A stretch of DNA of 64,000 nt from Planctomycetota bacterium. Lineage in GTDB: Bacteria; Planctomycetota; Phycisphaerae; Phycisphaerales; Phycisphaeraceae. The notes under the pieces were generated by a model. That model did no database searches. It had not been told where the DNA came from and saw nothing but the letters and a program-made list of their open reading frames with translations. Positions 44,181-52,644 of the stretch are shown one piece after another (the stretch's first letter is position 1; each line of letters opens with the position of its first letter). A program made the position numbers and the translations under genes. The stretch spans positions 3,658,001 through 3,722,000 of the forward strand of contig CP066225.1 of NCBI GenBank assembly GCA_016350165.1. Direction: 5' to 3'.

Positions 44181-44220
44181 ATCGAGTAGGAACTCGATTG
44201 GACAATCAAGGAGGATTGTC
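44181..44220 (+). promoter_or_regulatory. Tandem GGA hairpins at the flagellin ribosome site
   Basis: ATCGAGT-AGGA-ACTCGAT (44181-44198) and GACAATC-AAGGAG-GATTGTC (44201-44220) are two perfect 7-bp hairpins. The second holds the Shine-Dalgarno in its loop, immediately before the ATG at 44222. A third hairpin, CAGCTT-AA-AAGCTG (44165-44178), precedes them. The arrangement matches the two CsrA sites known in the Bacillus subtilis hag leader. Confidence 0.85.
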
Positions 44221-44221
44221 A

Positions 44222-45871
44222 ATGTCCAGAATTAACACAAACGTTTCATCTCTGGTCGCTCAAAATAGTTTAGCGAAAACCAATAAAGACCTCGAAACTA
44301 GCCTCGAGCGTCTTAGCACCGGACTGCGTATAAACCGCGGTGCTGATGACCCGGCTGGCCTTATCGTTTCAGAACAATTACGTGCTGAAATGGAAGGTAC
44401 ATCTCAGGCTATCGAAAACATTGAACGTGCTTCAAACGTCATCGCTACCGCTGAAGCCGCTCTTAACGAAGTCAATACACTTCTACTTTCGATGAAGAGT
44501 CTCGTTCTTGAATCCGCCAACACTGGTGCATTCAGTAAAGAAGAAATCGAAGCTAATCAGCTTCAGATTGACTCAGCCATCGAATCCATTACACGTATTG
44601 CAAACACCACGAGCTTCGCAGGACTTAACCTCCTCAACGGCTCACTTGACTACATCACTGATGGCGTCCAAGGTTCGCAAATCACTGACCTGACAGTTCA
44701 AAATGTCAGCTTCGGTACAAACGATAACATGCCTGTTACCGTTGAAGTACTTAACTCAGCTGAAAACGCGAACCTCTTCATCTCTGCTGTCGGTGATACC
44801 GCAATCACTGGTGGCTCCGCCATTCAATCTTCGATTTCATTCGAAATCATGGGTAACAACGGCGTTGAAGTCTTCGAATTTGCTTCAGGCACAGCAACTT
44901 CCGCTGTCGTCTTCGCAATCAACTCAACAAAAGATTCAACTGGCGTCTCAGCAAACCTCATCGATACCTCTGGCATCCAACTTTCATCAATGGAATTTGG
45001 GACCGACTCATTCGTCTCTGTCAGAAGACTCGATGGCGATGCTAATAGTACTTTTGAGACTGTCAGCGAACTCTACTCAGTTGTCTCAGGCCCAACGACT
45101 AACACGATTGTTCGTGACCCGGCACTCGTCGGAACATCTGTTGTCACGCAAAACCCTGACGGCAGTACCACAACCGTTGACTATACTGAAACAGCACCTC
45201 CCGGTGCTAACATGGAAGAAATCACCACCACCACCAGAGGCGGCCACCCCGTCGAACGTGATGAAGGTGCTGACGTTCTCGCACTTATTAACGGTAACCT
45301 CGCCGTGGGTAATGGCCTTGAAGTCTCACTTCGCACCCAAGCACTCAACCTTGAATTAACTCTCGACGCTGATGCTGCACAGAAGACAAACACGCCATAC
45401 ACATTCAACATCACCGGCGGGGGTGCAACCTTCCAGATCGGTCCTGATGTGAACTCTCAGCAGCAAGTTAGCCTCGGCATCCAATCCGTCGCTGCTTCTA
45501 ACCTCGGCAATACAGAGCTTGGGTTCCTCTCTGATATGAAGTCAGGCGGCTCCGCTTCACTCGTATCAGGTTCAAACCCAGCTGAGCAAGCTGCAAATGC
45601 CGACGCGATCCTCGACTCAGCAATCGCTGAAGTCACAGAACTGCGTGGTACTCTCGGTGCTTTCGAGAAGAATACACTCAACACAACACTCGCTTCACAG
45701 CAAGTTGCCCTCGAAAACCTCACGTCCTCTGAATCACAAATCCGTGATGCAGATTTCGCGAAGGAAACCGCATCCATGACGCGTGCCCAGGTTCTCCAAC
45801 AGGCAGGCCAAAGCACACTCAGCATCGCCAATAACTCAGCTCAACAGGTACTCGCACTGCTTCAGCAGTAA
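44222..45871 (+). CDS. fliC: Flagellin
   Basis: This 549-residue filament protein starts at MSRINTNVSSLVAQNSL; the TTG upstream at 44198 lies in the leader hairpin. The conserved D0/D1 ends are LSTGLRINRGADDPAGLIVSEQLRAE and TSSESQIRDADFAKE..VLQQAGQSTLSIANNSAQQVLALL. The central ~280 residues are variable, rich in T, S and G, and would be exposed on the filament. A strong terminator follows. The leader's tandem GGA hairpins predict translational repression by CsrA, relieved by FliW. Confidence 0.96.
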   Translation: MSRINTNVSSLVAQNSLAKTNKDLETSLERLSTGLRINRGADDPAGLIVSEQLRAEMEGTSQAIENIERASNVIATAEAALNEVNTLLLSMKSLVLESANTGAFSKEEIEANQLQIDSAIESITRIANTTSFAGLNLLNGSLDYITDGVQGSQITDLTVQNVSFGTNDNMPVTVEVLNSAENANLFISAVGDTAITGGSAIQSSISFEIMGNNGVEVFEFASGTATSAVVFAINSTKDSTGVSANLIDTSGIQLSSMEFGTDSFVSVRRLDGDANSTFETVSELYSVVSGPTTNTIVRDPALVGTSVVTQNPDGSTTTVDYTETAPPGANMEEITTTTRGGHPVERDEGADVLALINGNLAVGNGLEVSLRTQALNLELTLDADAAQKTNTPYTFNITGGGATFQIGPDVNSQQQVSLGIQSVAASNLGNTELGFLSDMKSGGSASLVSGSNPAEQAANADAILDSAIAEVTELRGTLGAFEKNTLNTTLASQQVALENLTSSESQIRDADFAKETASMTRAQVLQQAGQSTLSIANNSAQQVLALLQQ

Positions 45872-45923
45872 GCCAATCGGATCGTCTAATACACTCTTAG
45901 ACATCCGCAAAATCACAACAAAC

Positions 45924-45957
45924 AAAAGACCCGAAGCGTCAGCATCGGGTCTTTTAT
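45924..45957. terminator. Bidirectional terminator, flagellin / BlaR-like gene
   Basis: AAAAGACCCGA and TCGGGTCTTTT form an 11-bp stem between convergent genes. Confidence 0.92.
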
Positions 45958-45976
45958 ATCTATAAAATAAGTACTT

Positions 45977-48900
45977 TTATCGTTGAGGCTTTTTCTTAGC
46001 CTGTAACTCAAACTCAGTGTGATCCGCATCAATCGTAATAATGTTTCGGTCAGGCGTATAGCTCGAACTTGTTCCTCCATCAGCACCTGTTAGATAAACC
46101 GTATCAGGTGTGTCATATCCATTGCCAAAATAAACATAATACTTACCCGGTGCGACACCCTTAATTTCAAACTCACCTTTATCATTCGTCACAATCTCAT
46201 CAGGATTATCACGATACTTATCATCTTGATTCCAAACAGCAATTAAACGAATCTCAGCGCCAACCGCCAAAGCATCACTCCCCACAACTTTTACATTCCC
46301 CTTAAAAGTAAGTCCTTTTTCCAGCTTCACCACCACAGGCTTACCATCAAACGGCACATCGACTTCCTTACTCATGTATCCACCAAATGCATCAACATGC
46401 ACACGATAATTCGCAACCTCAGGATTCACATACCTGAACAAAAACGTGCCATCACGTTCCGTCTTATCTGAAGGGTTACTATAACTCCAACCGGAACCAT
46501 TCCTATGTTTATATGATCCATTAAGCGATAAAGGCACCCCAGCCATCGGCTCTCCATGTTCATCAACCACAAGTGCATGCACATCTTCCCCTTCAATAAA
46601 CTGTAACTGAATATTCTGGATCGGGTTCTCTTCCGTTAACTCAAACTCTTCACTAACTGTCTTTGCCTGACTACTACCACGTGAATCACTGACTTTCACA
46701 CGATATGTCCCACCAAGTGGAAGCGGCCCAATCCTGAACTTCCCATACTCACCTTCATGACAAGCTGAATTAACATACTCATAATTTTTCGGATACGTGT
46801 TCTCAAGATCTTTCGATTTCTCAATCGTCATAATCGAAACGTAATAGCTTTTACTCGGCTCACCATTCACGTCATTAATAATCCCATAAATTTCTCCCCC
46901 CGGCTTCAACTCAACCTCATGCTCATAAACATCCGTACTACCTTTAATCTCAGTTCCGTTAAAAATTTCATAGAACCAATACCCAACCAACTCGCCAGGC
47001 TCAATCTTAAATTTACCATTCCCATCACGACCCATCGGAACATTAAACTTCACTTTCCCATCAACAACATCAATCAAACCTTGATGCTTATCGACGTAGT
47101 TAAAATATCCTTTATCTGGGCTTAAAACATGCACGCGAATCTTACCTTCAGGCATCGGCCAACCTTCAGGCTGCTTCAGCGTCACCACAACTTCACGTTT
47201 TGGTATCTCAAGCTTCTTCCCTGCATTAATAACAAGGTCATCGCGTGATTCCACAACATATTCATCCCATCTCGCATTCCCCGCATTGATTACCACATCC
47301 CCCTGTAAAATCGGTGGAGTCCTAAATCTCCCCACACCATCTTCATCAACTTCAACCACAACTTCTTCATCATGCCAATGCGAGTACGATTCACTAACAA
47401 TATGAATTTTATTGACCAGCTTAATAACAGGTTCATCCTGCTTATTACGCTTTAGTGTTTTTAAATCTCCCGTTATTTTACCAGACAGAATTATCTCATC
47501 TCCAAGTTCAATCACACCCAAATCCTGCCCCGCATGAATTTCTTCTATCTGTCTATACTCATAACCCTCAGCATCAATCACGATCGCGTAATCAAAACCA
47601 ATGGCGAACTGATCAAAAACGAACATGCCATTTTCATCCGATTCGCAAGACATCATATACCTTCGTTCGCCTTCATCTCGCCAGTCGTCAATCCCTTTCT
47701 TATCACGGTACACCACCCATACCTTTGCGCCACTGATACTCTCACCAGTCTCTTTATCCAGCAACATTCCGCGCGTAATTTTCGCTCTAGGAATTACAAC
47801 ATTCGTTACACCCTCATCCGCAATCGTCACCTTAATTTCTTCATCCGCATACCCCGGCCAGTCTATATCCAAAAACAACTGTATCTCACCTTCCGGCACA
47901 TGTTGCAATTCAATCGTCCCATCTTCCTCAATATAAAGATCAAGCCGATCACTCGACGTATACTCCTCAGGCTTGCGATAATAACCCCTTAGTTCCCGAC
48001 CTTTTAAGACAACACCATGATCATCAACAAATCGTAGCGTACCCGTACGCCCTCGTTTCATGACAACATCAATCGGGTCCATCACCTGATTCGGCTTCGA
48101 ATACACCGGACCCACCCACGTCGGCGCATAATCCGATACATCAACAACAAACGTCGTATAACCTGAATGATATTTCTGGCGTAATACCTGATCTTCTACA
48201 TCCCGGCTATACGCTCCTGTACCAATCGAGCCACCTTGATATTTAATCCGAACATTCGCAGACACATCGCGGCTCTTAATTTCTTCACCATCTTCACTAA
48301 CGAGATTCAATGTCCACGAAGCCCGATTCTCTTCATCATCATTCCATCGTTCTTCACCACGTGAAACCATATGATCTGCTGTTAATGCGACCATCTTCTC
48401 CTGTCGTTCTTCAGGCGTCATCAGCTTCACCGCAACCTCGACCGCTTCATTCATACTTAAGCTTGCAACAACCAAACCCACCCCGCACAGTAACAAAATC
48501 CCTATAAAAGCCTTTGTACTCACCTTTCCGCTCATCGAATGGCTTGGCCTTACTAACCGACTCACACGCTCCTTTAACCCATCACCATCACCGCCATCTA
48601 ACCCTTGAATAGTAGGCGAAATTGAGGGCCCATTCAGCAACATTCTTGCCGACTCAATCAGCGTTTGTGCGACCGTCTCTTCACCGCCATCGCCAATTCC
48701 GCCGCATAAACGTGCTGCCGCCAAATCACAACACGCTTCACGTTCCGCGCGTATACGACTACTTACCCACCAAACAGCAGGATTAAAGAACAAACACGCT
48801 TCAATCACCATCTGCACAAGATTAATCAGATAATCCCATCGCCTGACATGTGCTAATTCATGGGCCACAATCACCCGCATCTGTTCCGCGCTCACTCCCA

Positions 48901-49723
48901 TCATCATTGCAGGCGGAAGTAATAGCACCGCACTACTAATACCAACAATTGCAGGACTATTTACACCTTCACTAACGCGCACCACAACCCTGCGACCAAT
49001 CCGCATCACGCCACGCAACTCATTAACCGTCTTAACCCACCGTTCGTCATCACACGTTTTCGCATCCCTAATCATCCGCTGCACACCCAGCGTCCCACGC
49101 ACACCCCTGCCAAGCATAATCAAAACACCAATCACCCAAACCCCAACTGCAGCATCCGTCCAGAGCTGTTTACCCCATCCCTTATCAAGTTTCGCAGGTT
49201 CAATCACACTTTTTAGTTTTTGATCCAATACTTTTGCGTTACCAATAACACCTGTATTAACAGCATTACTTAAAGGCGACAGCTGCCCGGAAGATGTTTG
49301 GTTAATAGGTTTTGCATGATTGGTACCAGTTGTGTGTCCCGAATGACTTTGCCCAGAAGCCCGTAATGGAGATTGATTACTGCGAACTGAATTTACTGGT
49401 CTTGAAGTATATTTTGAGTCGGCTGTATTTTTTGCAGCAACAGTAGCCGCATTGTTTTGAACGCGATCTGTGTGATTTGCAAATGCTTTTGCGTCATGAC
49501 TTTGAAACAGAATCACCCCGGCCGTGAGTATGCAGATGACAATAAAACCTAAACCTGCAAGCAACACGCGATAACGTAATTCCGCTTTATTTTTAGGAGT
49601 AAAACGCAAAAATGCAGCGAAGCTTATCGCGATCACACCTGCGATCCAGAAGCTGTGCAGCAGTGTTCCCGCGATCACGTTTCGCAAAATATCCCAGTTT
49701 TCGTTTAGCCACGACATGCTCAA
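45977..49723 (-). CDS. BlaR1-like M56 metallopeptidase with giant exported domain
   Basis: This 1248-residue protein has three N-terminal membrane helices (about 14-75), a Ser/Asn-rich linker, a helix near 192-207, and then the M56 peptidase with HELAH at 288-292 and EREACCD near 328. A further membrane helix lies at about 405-427. The remaining ~800 residues should be outside and consist of repeated prealbumin-like, carboxypeptidase-regulatory-type domains (for example NDKGEFEIKGVAPGKYYVYFG). BlaR1 and MecR1 instead carry a penicillin-binding sensor; none is seen here. By analogy, signal binding would activate the protease and lead to cleavage of BlaI. blaI lies 71 bases upstream in the same direction. 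Confidence 0.85.
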   Translation of the reverse strand: MSMSWLNENWDILRNVIAGTLLHSFWIAGVIAISFAAFLRFTPKNKAELRYRVLLAGLGFIVICILTAGVILFQSHDAKAFANHTDRVQNNAATVAAKNTADSKYTSRPVNSVRSNQSPLRASGQSHSGHTTGTNHAKPINQTSSGQLSPLSNAVNTGVIGNAKVLDQKLKSVIEPAKLDKGWGKQLWTDAAVGVWVIGVLIMLGRGVRGTLGVQRMIRDAKTCDDERWVKTVNELRGVMRIGRRVVVRVSEGVNSPAIVGISSAVLLLPPAMMMGVSAEQMRVIVAHELAHVRRWDYLINLVQMVIEACLFFNPAVWWVSSRIRAEREACCDLAAARLCGGIGDGGEETVAQTLIESARMLLNGPSISPTIQGLDGGDGDGLKERVSRLVRPSHSMSGKVSTKAFIGILLLCGVGLVVASLSMNEAVEVAVKLMTPEERQEKMVALTADHMVSRGEERWNDDEENRASWTLNLVSEDGEEIKSRDVSANVRIKYQGGSIGTGAYSRDVEDQVLRQKYHSGYTTFVVDVSDYAPTWVGPVYSKPNQVMDPIDVVMKRGRTGTLRFVDDHGVVLKGRELRGYYRKPEEYTSSDRLDLYIEEDGTIELQHVPEGEIQLFLDIDWPGYADEEIKVTIADEGVTNVVIPRAKITRGMLLDKETGESISGAKVWVVYRDKKGIDDWRDEGERRYMMSCESDENGMFVFDQFAIGFDYAIVIDAEGYEYRQIEEIHAGQDLGVIELGDEIILSGKITGDLKTLKRNKQDEPVIKLVNKIHIVSESYSHWHDEEVVVEVDEDGVGRFRTPPILQGDVVINAGNARWDEYVVESRDDLVINAGKKLEIPKREVVVTLKQPEGWPMPEGKIRVHVLSPDKGYFNYVDKHQGLIDVVDGKVKFNVPMGRDGNGKFKIEPGELVGYWFYEIFNGTEIKGSTDVYEHEVELKPGGEIYGIINDVNGEPSKSYYVSIMTIEKSKDLENTYPKNYEYVNSACHEGEYGKFRIGPLPLGGTYRVKVSDSRGSSQAKTVSEEFELTEENPIQNIQLQFIEGEDVHALVVDEHGEPMAGVPLSLNGSYKHRNGSGWSYSNPSDKTERDGTFLFRYVNPEVANYRVHVDAFGGYMSKEVDVPFDGKPVVVKLEKGLTFKGNVKVVGSDALAVGAEIRLIAVWNQDDKYRDNPDEIVTNDKGEFEIKGVAPGKYYVYFGNGYDTPDTVYLTGADGGTSSSYTPDRNIITIDADHTEFELQAKKKPQR

Positions 49724-49794
49724 ACCTCTCGGAAATTGATTTTGTTTAGCATTTGATAATTAGTAGATCAGATCAAATCGAAGTGATGTAAGTC

Positions 49795-50205
49795 TTATTT
49801 TTTCTTGGTTTTACGTGTGGATTTGATCCATGCTTCCATCTCATCTAACTCATCATTAGATACATCATTGGCGTTCATAAGTTGCATAGCTGCTTCGAAT
49901 GATGAGCCGCCGAAAACCTTTTGTACTAAGCCTTTAAGACGCGGGCCCATGATTTGACGACGTGTGACTTTCGCGTGATATACGTATGCCAACTTTTTGC
50001 GTTGCCCAGTGAGATCGATAAGCCCTTTTTTTTGCATGACTTGCATTACGCTGAGAACGGAGGTGTAAGCGCGATCTTTGCCGTCGTCGAGGTGTTCGAG
50101 TACTTCACGCGCGGTGCACTTGCCGTGATCCCAGAAAATGCTGAGGATTTGCAATTCGAATTCTGAGGGTTCACTGATTGGGGTTTTCTTTTTGCGAGGG
50201 GGCAT
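49795..50205 (-). CDS. blaI: BlaI/MecI-family transcriptional repressor
   Basis: This 136-residue winged-helix repressor has the family opening SEPSEFELQILSIFWDHGKCTAREVLEHL and the recognition region AYTSVLSVMQVMQKKGLI, then the dimerisation part with VFGGSSFEAAMQLM. BlaI proteins bind dyads with TACA/TGTA-type cores as dimers and are inactivated by proteolysis through a BlaR partner. Three contiguous 18-bp dyads lie 155-208 bases upstream, which fits autoregulation. It is cotranscribed with the M56 gene. Confidence 0.93.
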   Translation of the reverse strand: MPPRKKKTPISEPSEFELQILSIFWDHGKCTAREVLEHLDDGKDRAYTSVLSVMQVMQKKGLIDLTGQRKKLAYVYHAKVTRRQIMGPRLKGLVQKVFGGSSFEAAMQLMNANDVSNDELDEMEAWIKSTRKTKKK

Positions 50206-50359
50206 TGTTCGTCCTTGGGTTTAAATGATTTATTATTAAATGCTTAACGTGAATTAGGTGTGTTTGTGTTTGCGAGGCTTGGTGTGATTGAGGTGTGAGG
50301 GTGCGAAAATGTGCGCGTCCCTATTATTGATATTGATGCGGCTTTGTGTGATGTTAAAC

Positions 50360-50413
50360 CTACTGTGTTTACCGTAGATACTGTAGCTACAGTATCTACT
50401 GTGTCAACAGTAG
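50360..50413. promoter_or_regulatory. Triple contiguous BlaI-type operator
   Basis: Three 18-bp dyads abut exactly: CTACTGT-GTTT-ACCGTAG (50360-50377), ATACTGT-AGCT-ACAGTAT (50378-50395) and CTACTGT-GTCA-ACAGTAG (50396-50413). The middle one is the core of a perfect 26-bp palindrome (50374-50399). The array is upstream of blaI on the minus strand. The same dyad occurs at 12485, 12688, 14283 and 51746. Confidence 0.85.
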
Positions 50414-50429
50414 ATAGAGGCGGGCGCAT

Positions 50430-50455
50430 GAAAAACACCCAGCGGTGCTGGGTGT
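50430..50455 (-). terminator. Rho-independent terminator, minus strand
   Basis: On the minus strand ACACCCAGC pairs with GCTGGGTGT and is followed by TTTTT. It would end transcripts coming from trpG, about 385 bases past that gene's stop, and so insulates blaI from it. Confidence 0.8.
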
Positions 50456-50839
50456 GAGTTGGTGGGATTCTATTAACTATTGGGCGTACGAGCCCAGAAT
50501 AGGCGAAAATGCCTACATTTGGCGATTTTCGACTCCCGTGTCATTTTTCCCTGCCACATTGAAAAGTCACGGGTGAGTTTGGGATTTTGTTGCAAAAATT
50601 GTGTTTTGTCTGCGGCAAAAAACGGTTGATGATCAATGCATTTTGCGCGCATAAAAGTGCATGTTTAGCTCGGGGTGGTCTATTGAGAGGGTGTTATGAG
50701 GAGGCCGGTGGATAGGTGGGTGAGATGTTAATTGGTGGGGCTTGCGAGGTGGAGTTGGATGTCTGAAGCGGTGCTTATGATTGGCGCAGAATATGCGCGT
50801 AGATGGGGCGCGGGGTTGGCGGAGGAGGGTGGTAAGTGG

Positions 50840-51460
50840 TTATTTGGTTGATGGTTGTGGTTGGGGGGGATGGGGGAGGTTGAGGAAGTTGGCGATCATG
50901 GATGGGCCTTCCTGTGTGAGGAAGGATTCAGGGTGGAATTGAACGCCTTCAAGTGGGGCGGGGCCGAAGACACCTTCTTTGGCGCGAAGGCCCATGATTT
51001 CGCCTTCATCGGTCCATGCAGAGATCTCGAAACGGTCGTTGTCGAAGGAGTCGCGGTTGATGACGAGTGAGTGGTAACGTGTTGCTGTGGAAGGATTTGC
51101 GAGGCCTGCGAAGACACCCTTGTTGTCGTGATGGATGGGTGAAGTTTTGCCATGCATGATACGGTCGTTGCGTTCGACGATCATGCCGTAGGCCTGGCCG
51201 ATGGATTGATGGCCTAAACATATACCTAGCAAAGGTTTGCGTCCTGCGAAGGCTTTGATGATATAGATGGAGATGCCCGCTTCGGTGGGGGTGCAGGGGC
51301 CTGGTGAGACGATGACGTGATCAGGGTTAAGCTGTAAAGCTTGTTCCACGGTGATCTTATCGTTGCGGTGAACCTGCAGGTCGATAGTAGGATCGAGCTC
51401 GCCGATGCGTTGCACGATGTTGTAAGTAAAGCTGTCGTAGTTATCGATCATCAAAATCAT
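50840..51460 (-). CDS. trpG: Glutamine amidotransferase, anthranilate/aminodeoxychorismate synthase component II
   Basis: This 206-residue class I glutaminase passes ammonia to TrpE or PabB. It has MILMIDNYDSFTYNIVQ at the start, the nucleophile motif GICLGHQSIGQAYG and the His-Glu motif QFHPESFLTQEG; the PGP-type segment SPGPCTPTEAG is typical of TrpG/PabA. The sequence alone does not separate tryptophan from folate use, and no trp or pab neighbours are present. Its upstream region holds a leader module shared with ispA and a BlaI-type dyad. Confidence 0.92.
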   Translation of the reverse strand: MILMIDNYDSFTYNIVQRIGELDPTIDLQVHRNDKITVEQALQLNPDHVIVSPGPCTPTEAGISIYIIKAFAGRKPLLGICLGHQSIGQAYGMIVERNDRIMHGKTSPIHHDNKGVFAGLANPSTATRYHSLVINRDSFDNDRFEISAWTDEGEIMGLRAKEGVFGPAPLEGVQFHPESFLTQEGPSMIANFLNLPHPPQPQPSTK

Positions 51461-51507
51461 GGAGGTAGTTTACGTTGAAATTGAGAGTCAATCTAGCGCA
51501 TGCGTCA

Positions 51508-51525
51508 GGTTTGTGCGCACAAACC
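51508..51525. repeat. 18-base perfect palindrome
   Basis: GGTTTGTGCGCACAAACC, flanked by further pairing (ATCAGG partly with CCTGAT), forms a long hairpin about 50 bases upstream of the trpG start. Confidence 0.6.
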
Positions 51526-51583
51526 TGATGCAATTTTGCGTGTTTGCGCGCACGAATTTTTCAAAATGGGGTTTTCACGTAGA

Positions 51584-51656
51584 CAAGAATCGCGCGCTTT
51601 GGTTCAAAACGGTGAAGAAACGGTGCGGAATGGTTAGAAAATGGTCAGAAATGGAA
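51584..51656 (-). repeat. Leader module, copy 2 (inverted relative to 12536-12606)
   Basis: Read on the minus strand it repeats, in order, CCATTTCT, ACCATTTTCT, CGCACCG, CCGTTTTGAAC and GATTCTTG. It lies between the BlaI-type dyad at 51746 and trpG, just as copy 1 lies between a dyad and ispA. Confidence 0.5.
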
Positions 51657-51745
51657 GGCTGGCGAAGTGAAAAATAAGGAGTTATGCGCGTTCGAAACAT
51701 TTTGTGCGCGCTTTTTGATGGTGAAGTGTGTAATTTGGTGGTGAC

Positions 51746-51763
51746 GTACTGTGTGGGCAGTAG
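51746..51763. promoter_or_regulatory. BlaI-type operator in trpG/hypothetical divergent region
   Basis: GTACTGT-GTGG-GCAGTAG fits the 7-4-7 dyad with two mismatches. It ends 33 bases before the ATG at 51797 and is 286 bases upstream of trpG, so either gene could be the target. Confidence 0.55.
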
Positions 51764-51796
51764 GTGTGCGTGAGATTGGTTTTGATCGGGAAGGTT

Positions 51797-52057
51797 ATGA
51801 TGAAAGCGGATAAGCATGTTGCGATTATTCATGAGCTTTTGATATTCGAGCATGAGTGTGATTATGCGGCGATTTGGTTGGTGCCTGATTACTATAACGA
51901 TGACCTTGAGGGGGAGAGGTATATATCAGATCCTAAGGCAAAGCGGATCATTGATAAGTTGCCAACGCAGGAAGCTTTTGAGGTGTGTGATCGCATGAAG
52001 GATGTTTTTGAATCGATGGGTATTTCGTGTGAGATTGTTGGTGAATCGGATATTTAA
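51797..52057 (+). CDS. Small hypothetical protein
   Basis: This 86-residue protein starts at MMKADKHVAII after a GGGAAGG ribosome site. It is acidic and soluble, with an alpha/beta pattern: HELLIFEHECDYAAIWLVPDYYN, then KAKRIIDKLPTQEAFEVCDRMKDVFESMG. No family is recognised. A BlaI-type dyad lies just upstream, which makes it a candidate regulon member. Confidence 0.55.
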   Translation: MMKADKHVAIIHELLIFEHECDYAAIWLVPDYYNDDLEGERYISDPKAKRIIDKLPTQEAFEVCDRMKDVFESMGISCEIVGESDI

Positions 52058-52143
52058 TTGTGAAGTGATGTGTTACTGAACAAGCGTAGTATGAGCTCGT
52101 TGATTTGGTAATTATTAATGCAAGTGACTTGTCGGGAGCATGG

Positions 52144-52623
52144 ATGATGTCGAAGTGGGTGTATGTAATCGCAGCAGTTGGTGAAGATATGCGAAAGAGT
52201 TTTGAAAGTATCGATGAAAGTAATGGGGTAGCGAAGCGAACTGCTTTTGTATTTGAAGAATTAATTCAAATGAATGGTGGCGATTCATTTTCTTACTTTG
52301 CTAGTTTCATGGATGGTTGGGCACGGACACATGATGATGAGTTGTTTTGGAATGAGGATGCGGATGATGATGAGATGGGAACATTATGGGAAGAATTTGT
52401 TCGAGATGATATTTTGATCGTGAATGACACAAAAGATTTAAATCGTATTGATCGGTTGGTTAAGAGCGTTATGTATCGTGAATTGGATTCGATGAATGCA
52501 TATGCGATTAAGATGTTTTGTCGTGCAATATGTGACTCGATTCAATTTGCATTGAAGTGTAAAGCAAGCTTGGTTGTATCGTGTCAGTGTGTTGGTCGAA
52601 CTAAAAGTGATGAAGAGTATTAA
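52144..52623 (+). CDS. Hypothetical soluble protein
   Basis: This 159-residue acidic, mostly helical protein starts at MMSKWVYVIAAVG, behind GGGAG. It has no signal peptide or membrane segment. A cluster of acidic residues (WNEDADDDEMGTLWEE) lies near the middle. I do not recognise a family. The codon use is more A/T-rich than in its left neighbours. Confidence 0.55.
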   Translation: MMSKWVYVIAAVGEDMRKSFESIDESNGVAKRTAFVFEELIQMNGGDSFSYFASFMDGWARTHDDELFWNEDADDDEMGTLWEEFVRDDILIVNDTKDLNRIDRLVKSVMYRELDSMNAYAIKMFCRAICDSIQFALKCKASLVVSCQCVGRTKSDEEY

Positions 52624-52644
52624 AGATGCATTTACGTGTATGCT

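Larger units (their letters stand above)
50206..50839. other. Regulatory gap between trpG and blaI
   Basis: From left to right it holds the blaI leader, the triple BlaI-type operator (50360-50413), a minus-strand terminator (50430-50455) and an A/T-rich stretch up to 50840 without a gene. GCGCGCATAAAAG near 50647 resembles the GCGCGCACAAA word in the two leader modules. Confidence 0.5.
51461..51796. other. Divergent regulatory region, trpG / hypothetical gene
   Basis: It holds a strong hairpin with GGTTTGTGCGCACAAACC near 51508-51525 (perfect 18-base palindrome), the inverted copy of the leader module (51584-51656) and a BlaI-type dyad (51746-51763). No coding frame is convincing. Confidence 0.6.
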
